A stretch of 64,000 nt of DNA from DAOUJI01 sp965224415 (GTDB taxonomy: Bacteria > Chloroflexota > Dehalococcoidia > Lucifugimonadales > JAGWBF01). A program made the translations under genes and the position numbers. A model generated the notes under the pieces. It was not told the DNA's origin. It worked only from the letters and a program-made list of their open reading frames with translations, and did no database searches. This document shows positions 8,559-16,612 of this stretch, one piece after another. The stretch's first letter is position 1. Each line of letters begins with the position of its first letter. The DNA is taken from positions 186,001 to 250,000 of the forward strand of contig CBDCZB010000002.1 in NCBI GenBank assembly GCA_965224415.1, read 5' to 3'.

Positions 8559-8581
8559 TTCTGGTTGACGCCTCAGCGTAG
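8555..8581 (+). pseudogene. VapC toxin stub (first eight codons)
   Basis: The frame GTG-ATT-CTG-GTT-GAC-GCC-TCA-GCG-TAG translates as VILVDASA and stops. This matches the start of PIN-domain VapC toxins (MILVDxSxW), with Asp5 as the first catalytic acid and TAG where Trp (TGG) is expected. Sequence after the TAG does not resemble VapC, so the rest has been deleted. The GTGA overlap with the antitoxin stop is the usual VapBC arrangement. Confidence 0.5.
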
Positions 8582-8634
8582 GTTATGATTCCAAGACAGA
8601 CTGGGGCTGTAGCCTGTTATAACATAGAGGGAAC

Positions 8635-8877
8635 ATGCACCACAGAGAAGTTTCCGACGAACACGCGGCATTCGAGCAGCGAGTCCTAGAGAGGTTCAAG
8701 GAAGCGCTTGCCGGAGCGCCTGATGAGTACCGTTGCCCCGACACGGGGTTCTACTGCACCAGGGACGATTGGGGAAAGGTTATAGTCTCCATAGAAAACG
8801 ACGGCATTCCCACGGTTGAAGAAATGCGGGAGATGATGAAGGGCTGGGGATTGGATCCCAGCCGTGTTGGCCTTTAG
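8635..8877 (+). CDS. Small hypothetical protein (80 aa)
   Basis: Not recognised. The protein is acidic and largely helical (residues 1-30 charged helix, then a short strand-rich centre with VIVSIEND, then a helix EEMREMMKGWG). A GAGGGA site lies just upstream. It is followed three bases later by a broken gene (8881-9159) that looks RelE-like, so it could be the first gene of a two-gene toxin-antitoxin module, but nothing in its own sequence proves that. Confidence 0.45.
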   Translation: MHHREVSDEHAAFEQRVLERFKEALAGAPDEYRCPDTGFYCTRDDWGKVIVSIENDGIPTVEEMREMMKGWGLDPSRVGL

Positions 8878-8880
8878 CAC

Positions 8881-9159
8881 ATGCTTCCCACCTTCCACCC
8901 GCTGCCAGCGGCGCGCCACTATCTTAACTCAGCGTCTCCCAGCGTCAGGGCCGACATCATCGACCTCGTCGCATAGCTCATCAGAAGCCCCTCGCTTGAT
9001 TCCTTGGACAACCCATATGTACGGCGGATATGGAGCCAAGAGTTTGATCTATTGGAATATCAAGACAACCATTACTGGATCATCTTCTATTGGGAACCCC
9101 CTACCTTGGTCGCAGTGAACATCGGAGATTCTTCGGAAGAGCCCCGTCTCTGGCGATAA
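8881..9159 (+). pseudogene. RelE/ParE-like small protein interrupted by an in-frame TAG
   Basis: From ATG 8881 the frame runs 31 codons to TAG (8974-8976) and then continues in the same frame for 60 codons to TAA at 9157-9159. The second part, with FDLLEYQDNHYWIIFYW and LVAVNIGDSSEE, has the alternating strand pattern of a RelE/ParE-type toxin core (basic helix, then hairpin strands ending in a VxxxG turn). Continuous coding quality on both sides of one amber codon indicates a recently inactivated gene. The family call is by eye only. Confidence 0.4.
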
Positions 9160-9247
9160 GCGCCCGAGGCCGCCCGGCGGCTGTCCCATCGGGCTTGGGG
9201 CGGGTGTATAATGAAGGCCGCCCAGGAATCGGGTCTGGCGGTGTTCG

Positions 9248-10465
9248 ATGAACGTCGAAAAGCGGCTCCCCATGGAAGGCATCAGGGTCTTGGACTTCGG
9301 CATGGCCGCAGTCGGCCCTCTCTCAGCCACCTATTTGGGCGTGCTCGGAGCCGACGTAATCAAGATAGAGCAGCCGACCGGGGACGTGGTGCGCCGGGGC
9401 AGCGGCGCCACCATGCAAGGCATGGGATGCACCTTCATCGGCAACAACTACACCAAGCGCGGCATGATGCTGGACCTGAAGGACGAGACGGACCTGGGCA
9501 TCGCCTTCAAGCTGGTGGCCTCCGCAGACGTAGCCCTGGACAACTTCCGCGAGCGTGACATCATGGTGCGGCTGGGACTGGGCTACGACGTAATGTCCAA
9601 GCTCAACCCTCGCATCATCTACCTGCAGGCCTCCGCTTACGGTCCGGTGGGGCCTCTGAAGGGAATGCTGAGCAACGAATGGGCAACCCAAGCGGCAGCG
9701 GCCTACGCGAGCTTGAACGGCAAGCTGGGAGGCCAGCCTGAGTTCCTGAGAGGTTCCGCCCACCTGGACTGGAACGGGGCCATGCTCAACTGCCTGGGCA
9801 TTCTGGCCGCCTTGCACGTCCGGAACAAGACGGGACGAGGCGTTTTCATGGAGACCAGCCAGCTCCAGTCCACCGTGACTGGCGGCTTCACACGGCTTGC
9901 GGAGTACTTCGCCTCCGGTGAGTCCCCCAAGCCCACGGGTTCATCGAGGCCAAACATAGCGCCGGACCAGGCCTTCCTCACGGCCCTTGGATACATCAGC
10001 GTCAGCGTGGTCCACAACGGCATCTGGGACCGCCTGTGCCAGGCCCTGGACATGCCTGAGTTGACGGACGACCCCCGTTTCGCCACCAATCAGGCCCGGG
10101 TGGACAACCGGGACGAGCTCATACCCATCCTGGAAGACCGCTTTATGAAGCGGGCCGCCTGGCAGTGGGTGGAGACGCTACGGAGGCACAGGGTGCCGTG
10201 CGGCCACTACAAGTATGACAAACCCCGGAGCCACCTGGCTATGGAGCACCCCCAGGTCGTGGCCAACCACATGATGGACACCATCGAGTCGGCCTGGGGT
10301 CCGGTGAACTACTCCACGGGCCACTGGAGGTTCAGCCGCGCCCGCACCAAGGTGGACAGGCCGTCCCCGGTGTTCAATCAGCACAGGGAAGAGATTGTCC
10401 GCGAACTTGAAGAGAAGGCCGCGTCAAACGGCTCCTCACCCTCTCCAAGGGGAGACGGAAGTTGA
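9248..10465 (+). CDS. CaiB/BaiF class III CoA-transferase
   Basis: A 405-residue family III CoA-transferase. The N-terminal GIRVLDFGMAAVGPLSATYLGVLGADVIKIE block is characteristic and binds CoA. Such enzymes move CoA between carboxylic acids through a glutamyl/aspartyl anhydride intermediate. The usual catalytic Asp (in the 'GFDxxxQA' motif) is aligned by eye with Glu144 (NEWATQA). An alternative start is the ATG at 9275, closer to the conserved block. The paralogue at 10508 follows 42 bases later, so the two may form a heteromeric enzyme or act in sequence on related acids. No signal peptide. Confidence 0.85.
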   Translation: MNVEKRLPMEGIRVLDFGMAAVGPLSATYLGVLGADVIKIEQPTGDVVRRGSGATMQGMGCTFIGNNYTKRGMMLDLKDETDLGIAFKLVASADVALDNFRERDIMVRLGLGYDVMSKLNPRIIYLQASAYGPVGPLKGMLSNEWATQAAAAYASLNGKLGGQPEFLRGSAHLDWNGAMLNCLGILAALHVRNKTGRGVFMETSQLQSTVTGGFTRLAEYFASGESPKPTGSSRPNIAPDQAFLTALGYISVSVVHNGIWDRLCQALDMPELTDDPRFATNQARVDNRDELIPILEDRFMKRAAWQWVETLRRHRVPCGHYKYDKPRSHLAMEHPQVVANHMMDTIESAWGPVNYSTGHWRFSRARTKVDRPSPVFNQHREEIVRELEEKAASNGSSPSPRGDGS

Positions 10466-10507
10466 ACCGCCACGCGCTTCCGGCGTGTAAGGTGAGGAAT
10501 TAACGTC

Positions 10508-11695
10508 ATGCCCCTGGCTCTGGAAGGAATCAGAATCGTAGATGTCTCGCAGGGCGTCTCTGGGCCTTTGGGGTCCATGATGCTAGGAGACCTGGGGGCT
10601 GAGATTATCAAGGTCGAGCCGACCGAGGGTGACTGGCTCCGCCAAATTGGACCATTCGAGAAGGGCGAAAGCTCCCTGTTCATCCGGCTGAATAGGAACA
10701 GGCGCGGCATCTGCCTGGACCTGAAATCTCCGGCTGGCAGGGAGGCCCTGGTCAGGCTGGTCCAGGGCGCCGACGCCTTCATTGAGGGCTACCGGCCAGG
10801 GGCCATGGACAGACTGGGCCTAGGCTACGACGATCTGTCGGCGGTGAACCCTGGCCTCATCTACTGCTCCATATCGGGAATGGGAAGCCAGGGTCCGATG
10901 GCCGAACATCCCGCCACGGAGCTTGACGTGCAGGCCATTATCGGAAAGTACCGGCATCTGGGCCGCGCCGATGAGCCGCCTCTGCGCGTGGGGTTCGACG
11001 TGGTGTCGGAGAACGCCGGATGGGCCGCCGCTCAGGCTGTGGTCATAGGCATAATGGAGCGGGAAGCGACGGGTCTGGGACAGCACGCGGAGACCTCATT
11101 GCTGGATGCGGCGGTCAACCTGATGCAGTGGGCCACAGCCGCCGAGTCCGCCCCCGACGAGTGGAAGGGAAAGCAGCTCGCCGGCTACACCGAACCCCCT
11201 GACCACGGGTTCCGCTGCAAGGACGCCAACTTCCTGCTGGACATGGGGCGGGTGGAGGAAGAATGGAAGCAGTTTTGTCTCGCAGTGGGCGCCGACGACG
11301 TGGCCCACAACCCCCTCTATGACAGCTTTGCCAAGCGCCTTAACTGGATGCCTACCATCCGGGAAGAGATGGCGGCGGCGCTGGAGGACTGGACCTTCGA
11401 TGACTTGGAAAAGCTGGCCAGGGGAATGGGGGCCACTATAGTTAGGATGAACACCTTCGACTCGCTGATGAACCACCCACAGGTGGAAGCGTTGGAGATG
11501 GTCCGCGAACTGGAGCACCCGGTGGTCGGAAGATACCGCACGCTGGACATCCCGTGGGACTTCTCAGAACCCATCGCCCGGCTTGCTCCAGCGCCGGCGC
11601 CTACTCTGGGTCAGCACACCAGGGAGCTGCTGGCCGAGGTCGGATACTCCGAAGCGGAGATCTCCGGCATGTATGCGGAGGGGGCTGCGGGGTAG
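10508..11695 (+). CDS. CaiB/BaiF class III CoA-transferase (second copy)
   Basis: A 395-residue paralogue of the preceding gene, with GIRIVDVSQGVSGPLGSMMLGDLG at the N-terminus, the GYRPGAMDRLGLGYDDL helix and ETSLLDAAVNLMQW in the second domain. As in its neighbour, the position of the catalytic Asp appears to be Glu (Glu138 in PATELDVQA). AAGGTGAGG precedes the start. It is followed by a cluster of intergenic palindromes. Substrate unknown; the nearby flavin monooxygenases suggest activation of oxidised organic acids. Confidence 0.85.
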   Translation: MPLALEGIRIVDVSQGVSGPLGSMMLGDLGAEIIKVEPTEGDWLRQIGPFEKGESSLFIRLNRNRRGICLDLKSPAGREALVRLVQGADAFIEGYRPGAMDRLGLGYDDLSAVNPGLIYCSISGMGSQGPMAEHPATELDVQAIIGKYRHLGRADEPPLRVGFDVVSENAGWAAAQAVVIGIMEREATGLGQHAETSLLDAAVNLMQWATAAESAPDEWKGKQLAGYTEPPDHGFRCKDANFLLDMGRVEEEWKQFCLAVGADDVAHNPLYDSFAKRLNWMPTIREEMAAALEDWTFDDLEKLARGMGATIVRMNTFDSLMNHPQVEALEMVRELEHPVVGRYRTLDIPWDFSEPIARLAPAPAPTLGQHTRELLAEVGYSEAEISGMYAEGAAG

Positions 11696-11708
11696 GGCTT
11701 GGCGCCAG

Positions 11709-11905
11709 TCCCTTCTCCCCTGGCGGGAGACGGTTAGAGCCTGACCTATCCTGGCCGAAGAGATCAGAGGGCGCTAAAGGAAGTTGGGCATGACTGGTCG
11801 GAAGAGGTTGGGAATCACCCTCACCCCAACCCTCTCCCGTCGAGGGAGAGGGGGCGGAACGGCCAATCCCTTCTCCCCTGGCGGGAGAAGGTTAGGATGA
11901 GGGGG
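11709..11905. repeat. Cluster of three short intergenic palindromic elements
   Basis: 11709-11736 and 11868-11905 share CCCTTCTCCC, TGGCGGGAGA and GGTTAG; 11818-11854 has CCCTCACCCCAACCCTCTCCC followed by GAGGGAGAGGGGG (arms CTCTCCC/GGGAGAG). Related elements recur at 13282, 27370, 28433, 36922 and 47704, always between genes. They resemble REP-type palindromes and may also act as transcript ends. Confidence 0.6.
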
Positions 11906-11967
11906 CTATAAACGGCTCATCTAGGGCGCGGCGTCTCAGAAAAGAGTCAACCGATGCTGAAAGTGCT

Positions 11968-12279
11968 ATGTGGAGGCTTTTGCGAAACCGTCAGTTTGCG
12001 GGTCGAAAATTCCGCAGGCAAGTCCCCATAGGGCGATACGTAGTGGACTTGGTATGTTTCGAGAAGAGGCTGATTGTCGAGTTGGACGGGGGACACCACC
12101 AGACACGGGAGGACAACGACGGTGAGCGCACGAGATGGCTCACTGGTCAGGGATTCAGGGTAGTAAGGTTCTGGAACAATCAGGTCTTGAATGAGCCTGT
12201 TTCGGTCCAGGAAACGCTTCTGGCCGAGTTGGAAATGGCTCCCTCCTCCTCACCCGTCAAGAGAGAGGGAGCATCATAG
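11968..12279 (+). CDS. DUF559 (Vsr-fold endonuclease-like) protein, 5' end unclear
   Basis: A 103-residue DUF559 protein with FRRQVPIGRYVVDLVCFEKRL, then IVELDGGHH, and VVRFWNNQVL. The Asp and the ExxDGxQH-like motif match the active-site region of the Vsr/PD-(D/E)XK fold. Upstream of the ATG the same frame still encodes family-like sequence (RRLRKESTDAESA), back to at least 11926, but no ATG, GTG or TTG is available before the stop at 11893-11895. The original start appears to be lost, possibly by insertion of the adjoining palindromic element, and the protein may now be made in shortened form from ATG 11968. These genes are frequently carried singly by repeat-flanked mobile segments. Confidence 0.65.
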   Translation: MWRLLRNRQFAGRKFRRQVPIGRYVVDLVCFEKRLIVELDGGHHQTREDNDGERTRWLTGQGFRVVRFWNNQVLNEPVSVQETLLAELEMAPSSSPVKREGAS

Positions 12280-12292
12280 TCGGAGGAGAAGG

Positions 12293-13240
12293 ATGAATTT
12301 CGGATGTGTGATACCGAACAGGGGGAACCCTCTGTTCACCCCGGAGGAGATGAAGACCCAGGTGATCAAGGCCGAGGAGATGGGTTTCGAGCATGCATGG
12401 TTCAGCGACCATGTGATTCTGCCCAACACCGTAGCTCCCCGTTACCCCTATTCAGCCACCGGAGTGCCTCGGTTCACCGTTGAGCAGCCCTACAGTGACC
12501 CGCTGACAGTCATGGCTTTCATGGCCGGGGCCACTTCCCGCATAAAGTTCGGCACCGGCGTGCTGGTGATTCCCTACCGGCCTGCGGTGCTGGCAGCGAA
12601 GATAATCTCCACCATCGACTACTTCTCCGGCGGACGGGTGATTCTGGGCATCGGAGTGGGCTGGATGGAGGAGGAGTTCGTTGCCCTGGGGCTGGACACG
12701 TTCCGCCAGCGGGGCAAGGTCACCGATGAGTTCATCAAGGTCTTTCGAGAGTTGTGGAGCAATGAGGACCCTGAGTACGACGGCGACTACGTCAAGTTCT
12801 CTGACCTGAAGTTCTATCCGAAACCCGCACAGAAGCCCGGAGTGCCCATCTGGGTTGGGGGCAACACGCCTCCGGCCATCCGGAGGGCTGCACGTCTGGG
12901 TGACGGCTGGATTCCCATCGGCGCCAGGCCGCCCGACCTGTTCCCTCCCGACGAGTTGGCCAAGAAGATCGGAGAGCTAAGGGACCTGACAGAGAAGGCG
13001 GGACGACCCAGGGACGACGTGGAGTTGGCCTTCTCCTGCGAGGTCGACTACGAGCGAAAAGGCAACGGGGAACGGTGGCCTCTTACAGGGACCCCCCAGG
13101 AAATCGCCGACGACTTGAAGCGGTACCACGAGATAGGCGTGCGCCACTACCGCATGGGCTTCCCTGGCGACACTCTCCAGGCCAAGTTGGACAACATGGA
13201 GCGGTTCGCCAACGAGGTCCGGCCCAAGCTGGGGACATGA
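12293..13240 (+). CDS. LLM-class F420-dependent oxidoreductase (TIGR03619-like)
   Basis: A 315-residue luciferase-like monooxygenase. The FSDHVILP motif near residue 42, FGTGVLVIPYR and GIGVGWMEEEF are typical of the F420-dependent actinobacterial/chloroflexal subfamily. The ATG at 12293 has GGAGGAGAAGG in front of it; an open frame upstream overlaps the DUF559 gene and is not used. It probably hydroxylates or oxidises an organic substrate with reduced flavin or deazaflavin in the cytosol. It stands 13 bases after the DUF559 gene but their association is likely incidental. Confidence 0.82.
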   Translation: MNFGCVIPNRGNPLFTPEEMKTQVIKAEEMGFEHAWFSDHVILPNTVAPRYPYSATGVPRFTVEQPYSDPLTVMAFMAGATSRIKFGTGVLVIPYRPAVLAAKIISTIDYFSGGRVILGIGVGWMEEEFVALGLDTFRQRGKVTDEFIKVFRELWSNEDPEYDGDYVKFSDLKFYPKPAQKPGVPIWVGGNTPPAIRRAARLGDGWIPIGARPPDLFPPDELAKKIGELRDLTEKAGRPRDDVELAFSCEVDYERKGNGERWPLTGTPQEIADDLKRYHEIGVRHYRMGFPGDTLQAKLDNMERFANEVRPKLGT

Positions 13241-13281
13241 CCGGTGTCCAGTCCGTTGTCCCTTGCAAGAGCTTCGTGAAC

Positions 13282-13316
13282 TCCCTCTCCCCGTGGGAGA
13301 GGGTTGGGGTGAGGGT
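13282..13316. repeat. Intergenic palindrome (reverse orientation copy)
   Basis: CCCTCTCCCCGTGGGAGAGGG followed by TTGGGGTGAGGG is the reverse complement of the element at 11818 and 28433. The arms CCCTCTCCC and GGGAGAGGG pair perfectly around a four-base loop, 14 bases before the helicase start. Confidence 0.6.
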
Positions 13317-13329
13317 AGTCTAAAGAAGC

Positions 13330-15543
13330 ATGACCACCGCAGCGGAATCGATACTGGAAGGCCTTAATCCCGCCCAGCGGGAAGCTGTCGAGACAATCGA
13401 AGGCCCCCTGTTGATTGCCGCCGGCCCCGGCAGCGGCAAGACCCGCGTCATCACCCACAGGGTCGCGTATCTGGTGCGGGTGTGCGGAGTCAGCCCGTAC
13501 CGTATTCTGGCCGTGACCTTCACCAACAAGGCGGCCCGCGAGATGAAGGAAAGGTTCGAACGCCTAGTTGGGCCCCGGGCGGAACAGCTCACCGTTGGCA
13601 CATTCCACGCTTTCTGCGCGTCGGTCCTCAGACGCGACGGCAAGCATGTGGGGGTGGAATCCAACTTCACCATCTACGACGACGAGGACCAGATAAACTT
13701 GGTAAAGCAGGCCCTGGAGGCGGTCGACCTCGACCCCAAGCGCTTCCATCCAAGGGCGGTCCTCAGTTCCATCTCCAGGTCCAAGAGCCAGATGGTCGAC
13801 TCCCACACCTTGGAACAAAACCAGCTAAGCTACTTCGAGGCGCAGGCGGCAAAGGTGTACCGCCAGTACGATGAGATACTCAGCCGCAATAATGCAGTGG
13901 ACTTTGACGACCTGCTAATGAAGACCGTGGTCCTGTTCCGGGACCACCCCGACGTGTTGAAGAAGTACCAGCGGCGTTACCAGCATGTCCTCATCGACGA
14001 GTTCCAGGACACCAACATAGCCCAGTATTCCCTGGCGCGGCTACTGTCCCAGGAGAGCCGTAACATCTGCGTGGTGGGAGACGCCGACCAGTCGATATAC
14101 TCCTGGCGCCATGCAGACATACGCAACATCCTCAGCTTCCAGAACGACTACCCCGACGCCCGCACGGTGAATCTGGACGAGAACTATCGCTCCACGGGCG
14201 CCATCCTCGAGGCGGCCTCCAACCTAATTTCGGCCAACAAGATGCGCCTGGCGAAGGACCTCCGCACCTCCAAGGGCACGGGCGCCCTCATTGTGGCCCA
14301 TGAGGTGTATGACCAGGAAGAGGAGGCCCAGTTCGCTCTTCAGGAGATAGACCGGCTGTCGAAGCATGAAGGGTACTCCTACGGGGACTGCGCCATCATG
14401 TACCGGGTCAACTCCCAGTCCAGGGCTTTGGAAGAGGCTTGCGCAAGGTACGGGATGAAGTACCGGCTGGTGGGAGGGGTGAGGTTCTACCAGCGGCGGG
14501 AAGTCAAGGACGTGATGGCCTACCTGCGCCTGCTGGCCAACCCCGAGGACGACGTAAGCCTGAGCCGAATCATAAACACACCCACCAGGGGCATAGGCCA
14601 ACGCACTGTGCAGGAACTGACCCGCATGGCGAGGAGCCGTGAAATCTCGCTCATGGAAGCCTTGAAGACCGTCGGCTCTAGTCAGGGCCGCCCGGACGAG
14701 GAGACGGTTCCCGCCTCCCTCCGCTCCGCCAGGGCGGCGCGTCCCCTGGCGGATTTCCTCAAGCTGATGGACGCCCTCGCCGAGGAGAGCCGTAAGGTTG
14801 ATGTGGTGGAGCTGGTCGACTCGGTTGTAGAGCGGACGGGCTACAAACGGTTCCTGGAAGAGAAGACCGAGGACTCTGAAGACCGGTTGGAGAACATCCG
14901 GGAGCTGCGCCACACGGCCCAGGAGTTCCGGGCCATGGACCCACCCGACGGGCTGGTGAGCATGTTGGAGCGGCTTGCGCTGGTGGCCAATGTGGATGAC
15001 TATGTGGAGGCTTCGGAATCACTGACTCTGATCACTCTCCATCAGGCCAAAGGGCTGGAGTTTCCCGTGGTCTTCATCCTGGGGATGGAGGAGGGAGTGC
15101 TGCCCCACTTCCGTTCCATGGACAGCGAGGCGGAGATAGAAGAGGAGCGCAGGCTCTGCTACGTGGGCATGACCCGCTCCAAGGAGCGGCTCTACCTGCT
15201 CAGGGCCTTCCGTAGGAACCTTATTGGCATGGGCGGATTCTCCACTACGCTGCCCTCCAGGTTCCTGGAGGAGATTCCCAGACATTTGACAGGTCCGCCC
15301 GCCACGGCTCCTAGAAAGGTCCGGACCGCCTTGGCCAGGGACGTATGGGAGCCAGCCTCGGTGCCCTCTCAACCTCAGACGTTGTTCAAGTCGGGCGACA
15401 AGGTGAGCCACCCGACTTTCGGGGAGGGTATGGTGGTCAGCTGCGTTCCCTCGGGCACCGACTTTGAGGTGACTGTGGCGTTCACCGAAGGAGCCGGCGT
15501 GAAACGGCTGCTTCTCAGCTACGCCCACCTGGAACCCGTGTAG
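13330..15543 (+). CDS. pcrA: ATP-dependent DNA helicase, PcrA/UvrD family
   Basis: A 737-residue superfamily 1A helicase of normal PcrA/UvrD length. Walker A is AGPGSGKT (residues 31-38), Walker B is LIDEFQDT, the VGDADQSIYSWR motif follows, and LITLHQAKGLEFPVVF and CYVGMTRSKERLYL are motifs V and VI. The C-terminus (about residues 690-737) has GDKVSHPTFGEGMVV, the Tudor-like domain that binds RNA polymerase in PcrA. Role: unwinding in nucleotide excision and mismatch repair and removal of RecA or stalled polymerase. No strong ribosome-binding site; a palindrome ends just upstream. Single gene with no obvious partner. Confidence 0.95.
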   Translation: MTTAAESILEGLNPAQREAVETIEGPLLIAAGPGSGKTRVITHRVAYLVRVCGVSPYRILAVTFTNKAAREMKERFERLVGPRAEQLTVGTFHAFCASVLRRDGKHVGVESNFTIYDDEDQINLVKQALEAVDLDPKRFHPRAVLSSISRSKSQMVDSHTLEQNQLSYFEAQAAKVYRQYDEILSRNNAVDFDDLLMKTVVLFRDHPDVLKKYQRRYQHVLIDEFQDTNIAQYSLARLLSQESRNICVVGDADQSIYSWRHADIRNILSFQNDYPDARTVNLDENYRSTGAILEAASNLISANKMRLAKDLRTSKGTGALIVAHEVYDQEEEAQFALQEIDRLSKHEGYSYGDCAIMYRVNSQSRALEEACARYGMKYRLVGGVRFYQRREVKDVMAYLRLLANPEDDVSLSRIINTPTRGIGQRTVQELTRMARSREISLMEALKTVGSSQGRPDEETVPASLRSARAARPLADFLKLMDALAEESRKVDVVELVDSVVERTGYKRFLEEKTEDSEDRLENIRELRHTAQEFRAMDPPDGLVSMLERLALVANVDDYVEASESLTLITLHQAKGLEFPVVFILGMEEGVLPHFRSMDSEAEIEEERRLCYVGMTRSKERLYLLRAFRRNLIGMGGFSTTLPSRFLEEIPRHLTGPPATAPRKVRTALARDVWEPASVPSQPQTLFKSGDKVSHPTFGEGMVVSCVPSGTDFEVTVAFTEGAGVKRLLLSYAHLEPV

Positions 15544-15604
15544 CAGGGCCGCTTCCGGCTCTTCACGACCTGCCCGACGCCTGGGAAAGACCTTTGACCG
15601 AGGG

Positions 15605-15817
15605 CTAACCGCTGAGGAAGTCCAGGAAGTTGCCCAGGCCGGAGGTGTCGCCCCGGAATATCTCGGTGTAACCGCACCTGGTGCAGGAAATGGCGGTGAA
15701 CTTCTTGTTCTGGATGTCGAAGAACCGGGAATACTTGCCCGTGGTCCGGATTTCCTCCGTGGTGTACTCCGGGTGTGCGCACTTGGCGCACCTGAAGGAC
15801 TGGCCGGTTTGTGCCAT
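15605..15817 (-). CDS. Small zinc-ribbon protein (DUF2082-like)
   Basis: A 70-residue protein with two CxxC pairs, Cys10/Cys13 and Cys45/Cys48, 31 residues apart, and a CTRCGYTEIF tail motif. This matches the small zinc-ribbon family annotated as predicted nucleic-acid-binding proteins (PF09855). AAGGAG lies 11 bases before the ATG. Downstream of the helicase in convergent orientation. Molecular role is not known. Confidence 0.7.
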   Translation of the reverse strand: MAQTGQSFRCAKCAHPEYTTEEIRTTGKYSRFFDIQNKKFTAISCTRCGYTEIFRGDTSGLGNFLDFLSG

Positions 15818-15886
15818 GCGAAGTTGCTCCTTGGGGACTGTCTCAAACCCTGGGTATGGCCTGGTTTATGCGTGCCCCCTACGTTA

Positions 15887-16558
15887 TCACTTCGGGTAGA
15901 GACGTTTGAAGGGGAAGGCGTACACGCTTTCAAAGTCATTTGAGAACCGCCCTTCTTCCTTCCACCCGGCGTTGAGCTGCAACAGCTCCCGGAAGGCCTT
16001 GGCTGGGTCGGGTTGGTCCGTTTCATAAAGGTTCAGGAACCTGGCGCCCTTGCCCGTGACCTCTTCCCTGCACTCGTACCTGTAGGCGATGTGGTACAGG
16101 CCCGACTCCAGGATGTCCCTGACGTGGATGTCGCTGTAGAACCGGTTGAAGTCGTCGGTAAGTGCAGGGTCGGGAACGTTGGCCATGACCACGAACCCTC
16201 CGGTGGACTTCCGGTTGGCCGCCCGCAGCTCTCCGCCCAACCTCTGATAGATGCCCACGTGGACTACGTCCAGCAGGGGAGACATTCGTTCAGGGGACCT
16301 TACCCGTTTGGGGGACTCATTCTGGGCCTTCCATGCGTCCATAGCGTCATCCCAAGCGGTCTCGTAGAGGGCGATGTAGCCGGGCTGCCCGTCTTTGCGG
16401 TCCGCGTTCTCCAGCCTCATAGGGTTGCCGAACACTCCGGTGGCTGTCACGTCGGGCAGGTGCATGTGGTTATACCAGCGGTTGAACTCATCCTCGCGGC
16501 CCGCCTCGCCGCAGTTGCTGAAAACCAGCAGCATCCCGTTGGGGTATCGTCCGTCCAT
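15887..16558 (-). CDS. EthD/DUF4286-like protein with two dimeric alpha-beta barrel domains
   Basis: A 223-residue protein made of two similar halves. The first has LVFSNCGEAGREDEFNRWYNHMH (residues about 10-33) and LYETAW; the second has VVMANVPDPALTDDFNRFYSDIH and LNLYETDQ. Each pair of elements is a ferredoxin-like alpha-beta barrel of the EthD/DUF4286 type. Such proteins bind small hydrophobic substrates or support oxygenases, but no catalytic function can be read off. AGGAGG precedes the ATG. It lies 54 bases downstream of a ThDP enzyme and is probably cotranscribed with it. Confidence 0.65.
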   Translation of the reverse strand: MDGRYPNGMLLVFSNCGEAGREDEFNRWYNHMHLPDVTATGVFGNPMRLENADRKDGQPGYIALYETAWDDAMDAWKAQNESPKRVRSPERMSPLLDVVHVGIYQRLGGELRAANRKSTGGFVVMANVPDPALTDDFNRFYSDIHVRDILESGLYHIAYRYECREEVTGKGARFLNLYETDQPDPAKAFRELLQLNAGWKEEGRFSNDFESVYAFPFKRLYPK

Positions 16559-16612
16559 TGGTTCCTCCTAATCCGGGACCGGAGTCCCATGTTGGTGGGT
16601 GGCTCTGTGGCC

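Noticed and set aside
8355..9159. A complete prophage or integrative element around the toxin-antitoxin fragments
   Set aside because: No integrase, att-like direct repeats or phage genes were seen on either side.
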